Shown here: positions 38,267 through 40,811 of the stretch, in pieces
Layout: every line of letters starts with the position of its first letter
Numbering within the stretch: position 1 is the stretch's first letter
From: a virus
Strand: one strand, 5' to 3'
Virus record (IMG/VR): IMGVR_UViG_3300027841_000030
Location: 1-40,811 of that record
DNA length: 40,811 nt
Notes under the pieces: model-generated
What the model was told of the DNA's origin: nothing
What the model saw: the letters and a program-made list of their open reading frames with translations, nothing else
Database searches by the model: none
Made by a program: the position numbers and the translations under genes

Positions 38267-38586
38267 TGTAAAAACCAATCAAATGGTTGATCATACTCAT
38301 CGATTGTTTCTAACATATCATCCATATTAACTAATATATGTGTCATTAGTGCGGGGTCTATGCAGCATATTTCACAATGCTTCTTAAATTGATCGCTTTT
38401 TAAATAGTCGTCAGCCTCATTAACGAGTAATCCAAAGCAACTGTTTAAATCAACTCCGGCCTGTAACATAATTTTATATGTAAGCCTAACCACTTTAGAG
38501 CCCTCATACCCAAGCCCTTGCATTTTGTCTGAGCTATATGTAATTAATAAGTCAAGTAGGTCATCTAGTTGCTTGCGATTAGTCAT
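38263..38586 (-). CDS. Hypothetical protein
   Basis: A 107-residue helical protein (MTNRKQLDDLLDLLITYSSD, then KKHCEICCIDPALMTHILVN). Its ATG overlaps the previous stop by four bases. It is placed before the primase gene. No family recognised. Confidence 0.65.
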   Translation of the reverse strand: MTNRKQLDDLLDLLITYSSDKMQGLGYEGSKVVRLTYKIMLQAGVDLNSCFGLLVNEADDYLKSDQFKKHCEICCIDPALMTHILVNMDDMLETIDEYDQPFDWFLQ

Positions 38587-38786
38587 ATCAATCCCCTATA
38601 GTTTAATGTAAGCTTGTGTTCCCCAATCACCCATTCTCTTGTATATGTGCCACCAGTAGGTCTATGCGACTCTTCTAACAATAAATTAAGCACCACTTGT
38701 AGTATTTCTTTGTTTTGTTCACTAGAACTTGCAACAATATTAACTTGCTCCATTAAACAGCTAGGTATTATTAATTTCTTTCTCAT
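38583..38786 (-). CDS. Hypothetical protein
   Basis: A 67-residue protein (MRKKLIIPSCLMEQVNIVAS, ending LTLNYRGLI) with AAGGAGC before the ATG. It is a helix plus a beta-hairpin by eye. No family recognised. Confidence 0.65.
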   Translation of the reverse strand: MRKKLIIPSCLMEQVNIVASSSEQNKEILQVVLNLLLEESHRPTGGTYTREWVIGEHKLTLNYRGLI

Positions 38787-38795
38787 AAGTGCTCC

Positions 38796-38993
38796 TTATA
38801 ATATATCATTAAAATAATCTATTTCATTTGTCACAATCTCACCATTTATAATCGTAGTGTAGGACAAGCAGGTGATTTTGTCAAGAAGAAGCTCTTCAGA
38901 GAGATGTATAGCAACATCTCTAGCCTCTGCGTAAGGCACTGTTAGTTGTCTTTTAGCTCTACCAACCTTCCATTTAAATACGACACAGTTCAT
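38796..38993 (-). CDS. First protein of the leftward replication operon
   Basis: A 65-residue protein (MNCVVFKWKVGRAKRQLTVP, then acidic helices) with AGGAGAAAGTC before the ATG. It is the first gene after the consensus promoter, so it is probably made early and in quantity. No family recognised. Confidence 0.65.
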   Translation of the reverse strand: MNCVVFKWKVGRAKRQLTVPYAEARDVAIHLSEELLLDKITCLSYTTIINGEIVTNEIDYFNDIL

Positions 38994-39023
38994 GACTTTC
39001 TCCTTAACACATTTGTTATTGTT

Positions 39024-39052
39024 ATTATAATACCTACGTGTATAAATGTCAA
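39024..39052 (-). promoter_or_regulatory. Leftward replication-operon promoter, perfect consensus
   Basis: Read leftward, TTGACA (39052-39047) and TATAAT (39029-39024) are 17 bases apart, identical hexamers and spacing to the late promoter at 16196-16224. Transcription should start near 39017 and run through the whole replication block. Confidence 0.85.
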
Positions 39053-39058
39053 TAACAT

Positions 39059-39087
39059 TTGCATAATTTTTGTTGTTATGTTATAAT
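39059..39087 (+). promoter_or_regulatory. Rightward endolysin promoter with extended -10
   Basis: TTGCAT (39059-39064), a 17-base spacer and TATAAT (39082-39087) preceded by TGT. Its -35 is only six bases from the -35 of the leftward promoter, so the two polymerases cannot bind at the same time. Confidence 0.75.
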
Positions 39088-39133
39088 ACATATTAATACA
39101 GTTAATTTTAACTAGAGTAGAGGAGAGTGTATA

Positions 39134-39742
39134 ATGTTCGTAGATAAAAAAGTAGGTCAGTTAACTCGTAAATATGAAACTAGTAATGGTGGGCCTGGGT
39201 ATATCTCTAACGGGGAGGCCTGGGGTGACCCAGGAGGTACTAGTTATGGAAGCTATCAACTAGAAAGTAAATTAGGAACATTACAAGCTTATTTACAGAC
39301 AGATGATAAGTATACTAGAGCACTAAAAACATTAAAAATAAATAGCCAGGAGTTCAAAAACAAATGGAGAGAGCTAGCTAGTAATGACCCAGATGGGTTT
39401 GAGACTAGTCAGTTCAATTATTTAGCCAATAAGCCTAACGGTTATGTTGACGCATATAATTGGGCTAAAGCTAGAGGGTGGGCTATATATGATTTGGGGC
39501 TTCAGTCGGCCATCTACAGTACTGTTAATCAAAGCGGTAGATGGAGAGACGGGATATTTTCTAAGGCCGGTATTGTTGAAGATGATAGTATAGAAACACA
39601 GGTTAATAAATTATACGATGCAAGAGCACGTTATTTTAAATCGTTAAAATCATTGACACCTGAGATAAAAAATAATATAATAAAGCAAAGGACGGTGTTA
39701 GAGAGAAAAGATGCTTTGAAATTAATAGACAAACTAAATTAG
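39134..39742 (+). CDS. Endolysin, lysozyme/chitosanase-like hydrolase
   Basis: A 202-residue protein starting MFVDKKVGQLTRKYETSNGG, then DPGGTSYGSYQLESKLGTLQ. The catalytic Glu is expected in KYETSNGGPG, and the D-P-G-G-x-S-Y-G-x-Y-Q motif is typical of a lysozyme-like family found in phage endolysins and VgrG-linked hydrolases. There is no signal peptide, so it needs the holin. It is far from the holin-like gene and has its own promoter. AGAGGAGAG precedes the ATG. Confidence 0.75.
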   Translation: MFVDKKVGQLTRKYETSNGGPGYISNGEAWGDPGGTSYGSYQLESKLGTLQAYLQTDDKYTRALKTLKINSQEFKNKWRELASNDPDGFETSQFNYLANKPNGYVDAYNWAKARGWAIYDLGLQSAIYSTVNQSGRWRDGIFSKAGIVEDDSIETQVNKLYDARARYFKSLKSLTPEIKNNIIKQRTVLERKDALKLIDKLN

Positions 39743-39752
39743 GGGTAAACTG

Positions 39753-39983
39753 ATGGCTAAGAAAAAATCAACTAAGACTAAAGCTATAAATATGTTTTAT
39801 AAGTCTAGCAATAAAGCAGCAAAAAATAAGGCTGCTAAAATAAAGCGGCATCAACTAGCACACCCTAATGATGTGCAAGAAATAGGACTTGTGCCAAGTT
39901 ATAGGAGAGTTAAACCACTGCCATTGCAGTATGGAAGTCCACCAATTAAGAATAATGATGTGTATAAGCGCAGAGCTAAATAA
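39753..39983 (+). CDS. Very basic small protein
   Basis: A 76-residue protein with an amino half dominated by Lys and Ala (MAKKKSTKTKAINMFYKSSN, then KAAKNKAAKIKR) and a Pro/Tyr/Arg-rich end. TAGGGGT precedes the ATG. The basic character suggests binding to DNA or to the cell envelope. It is co-transcribed with the endolysin. No family recognised. Confidence 0.6.
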   Translation: MAKKKSTKTKAINMFYKSSNKAAKNKAAKIKRHQLAHPNDVQEIGLVPSYRRVKPLPLQYGSPPIKNNDVYKRRAK

Positions 39984-39986
39984 ACT

Positions 39987-40012
39987 AAAGGCCTCTTAAT
40001 TGAGGCCTTTTT
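39987..40012. terminator. Bidirectional terminator between converging units
   Basis: Perfect 9-bp stem AAAGGCCTC / GAGGCCTTT around TTAATT, then a T-run to the right. It ends the endolysin unit. Read leftward it also follows the stop of the tail gene at 40014, though the U-run is shorter. Confidence 0.85.
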
Positions 40013-40013
40013 A

Positions 40014-40811
40014 TTATGGGGTGTATTGTGAGAGTTTTGAAATATCAGCGTATCCCTTCAGTTGTTTCTTCCCATCGTATATATGTATTTGTGTACCAGC
40101 TAATGGTGCTTGTGTTGTAGGGTCTATTTCATACAATAAGCTAGTGTCTCCTGCTCCTTTAGCCATTACAGCAGCTCTCGTTCCTCCATCAAAACACATA
40201 TAAGCTGAACTGGATGGTTGTCTAGCAGAATCTGGCACCATTGGATCATACTGATTACCAGAATAAGAGCCATCAGTTTGTTCTAACAATTGATAGTAGT
40301 CAGCTTCCCATGCATAATTATAAGGACGTGTTGTAGGGCATAGTGATGTACCGGAAGAACTGCATGTCTGTCTTGTTATAGTAACTGTATTTGGGGCTGA
40401 CCCGGGTCCTTGATACCACGTAAAGTTATAATTAGAGCCTGATGGAACTATTGCCGCATCTCTATAAGCATCTCCATATCCCGTGGGGTAGGGCAGAGGA
40501 AATGCTGCCTGTACGGCAGAAATAGCAGCATCAGCAGCTCCTGTCGGAGAAGCGTCAGAAGCTGAAGCTGGACTTGTAGTTGTCCAATAATACCCTAGTT
40601 CCCATAAGTCTTGTGAGGGAGGTTCTTCTATACTAGTCCAGTTAACGGGAGGTATGTAGCTGTCAAAGCGTAGCATGCCGCTGTCGCCTGTCTCACAATC
40701 TGTAAACCCATCTATAGCTGCAAGTCCTGGATTAAAAGAGCTAGCCCCATCCCCACCACCTTGTAAATCCTTGTCAGCAAAATTATCTAATATATCAGCT
40801 ATATCTAGCGT
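40014..40811 (-). CDS. Last tail gene, cut by the right edge
   Basis: The frame is open from the window edge for 265 codons, so the methionine at 40676 is internal. The visible part reads TLDIADILDNFADKDLQGGG, then a Ser/Thr/Pro/Tyr-rich body with few charges, typical of a surface tail protein. The last gene before the shared terminator, it is probably the rest of the gene starting at 34. Function unknown; possibly a baseplate or receptor-contact protein. Confidence 0.65.
   Translation of the reverse strand, partial: TLDIADILDNFADKDLQGGGDGASSFNPGLAAIDGFTDCETGDSGMLRFDSYIPPVNWTSIEEPPSQDLWELGYYWTTTSPASASDASPTGAADAAISAVQAAFPLPYPTGYGDAYRDAAIVPSGSNYNFTWYQGPGSAPNTVTITRQTCSSSGTSLCPTTRPYNYAWEADYYQLLEQTDGSYSGNQYDPMVPDSARQPSSSAYMCFDGGTRAAVMAKGAGDTSLLYEIDPTTQAPLAGTQIHIYDGKKQLKGYADISKLSQYTP

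Noticed and set aside
1-40811. Direct circular closure of the window
   Set aside because: The joined frame from 34 hits a stop after six codons past the edge; closure needs two extra bases modulo three.
1-40811. CRISPR arrays, insertion sequences, integrase or attachment sites
   Set aside because: No regular spacer-repeat arrays, transposase motifs or integrase catalytic motifs were seen.

Overview
The window is almost entirely one bacteriophage genome of an AT-rich, tailed, siphovirus-type virus. It carries a small and large terminase, a DUF4055-type portal, a Mu F-like head protein, a scaffold, a P22-coat-like major capsid protein, head-tail connectors, a tail tube protein, a lambda G/GT-style frameshifted tail chaperone pair, a short tape measure and tail fibres. 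It also carries its own replication set: primase, helicase, family A DNA polymerase, SSB, nucleases and dUTPase. I see no integrase, excisionase or CI-type repressor, so a strictly lytic life style is the simplest reading. Proteobacterial-type antitoxin domains (MbcA/ParS/Xre and PrlF), a DUF2845-like periplasmic protein and near-consensus sigma-70 promoters suggest a Gram-negative, AT-rich, probably proteobacterial host. The host itself cannot be read from the sequence.

Layout. Bases 1-16124, minus strand: the late operon, read leftward from a perfect TTGACA-17-TATAAT promoter at 16196-16224. Its order is holin-like protein, small membrane protein, terminases, portal, head, connectors, tail, fibres. 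It runs off the left edge and very probably resumes at the right edge (40811 to 40014), so the molecule is probably circular or circularly permuted with a few bases missing at the cut. Bases 16190-17180: a gene-free control region with promoters, palindromes, a 200-base nearly pure A+T segment, two hairpins sharing the same loop sequence, and a roughly 260-nt GC-richer stretch that folds into many helices (candidate structured RNA). Bases 17181-19867, plus strand: small early-type genes interrupted by a second structured non-coding region (18820-19340). Bases 19941-38993, minus strand: a long leftward run of replication, nucleotide, regulatory and accessory genes. It starts at another perfect consensus promoter (39024-39052) and is relayed by internal promoters near 26620, 24997 and 21255. 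Bases 39059-39983, plus strand: endolysin and a very basic small protein, ending at a terminator shared with the converging late operon.

How it works together. Two back-to-back control regions (16.2-16.9 kb and 39.0-39.1 kb) set up rightward and leftward transcription. Early products include a lone MbcA/ParS/Xre-type toxin-binding domain. The leftward operon carries a lone PrlF-antitoxin C-terminal domain. Both lack a DNA-binding domain, which suggests the phage supplies antitoxin mimics against host toxin-antitoxin defences. The middle genes add a sigma factor, a DNA methyltransferase, PhoH, an M48-like metallopeptidase, a ClpX-like unfoldase that keeps an LGF tripeptide where ClpX has its ClpP-docking loop, and an exported pair consisting of a papain-like protease and a DUF2845-like protein.
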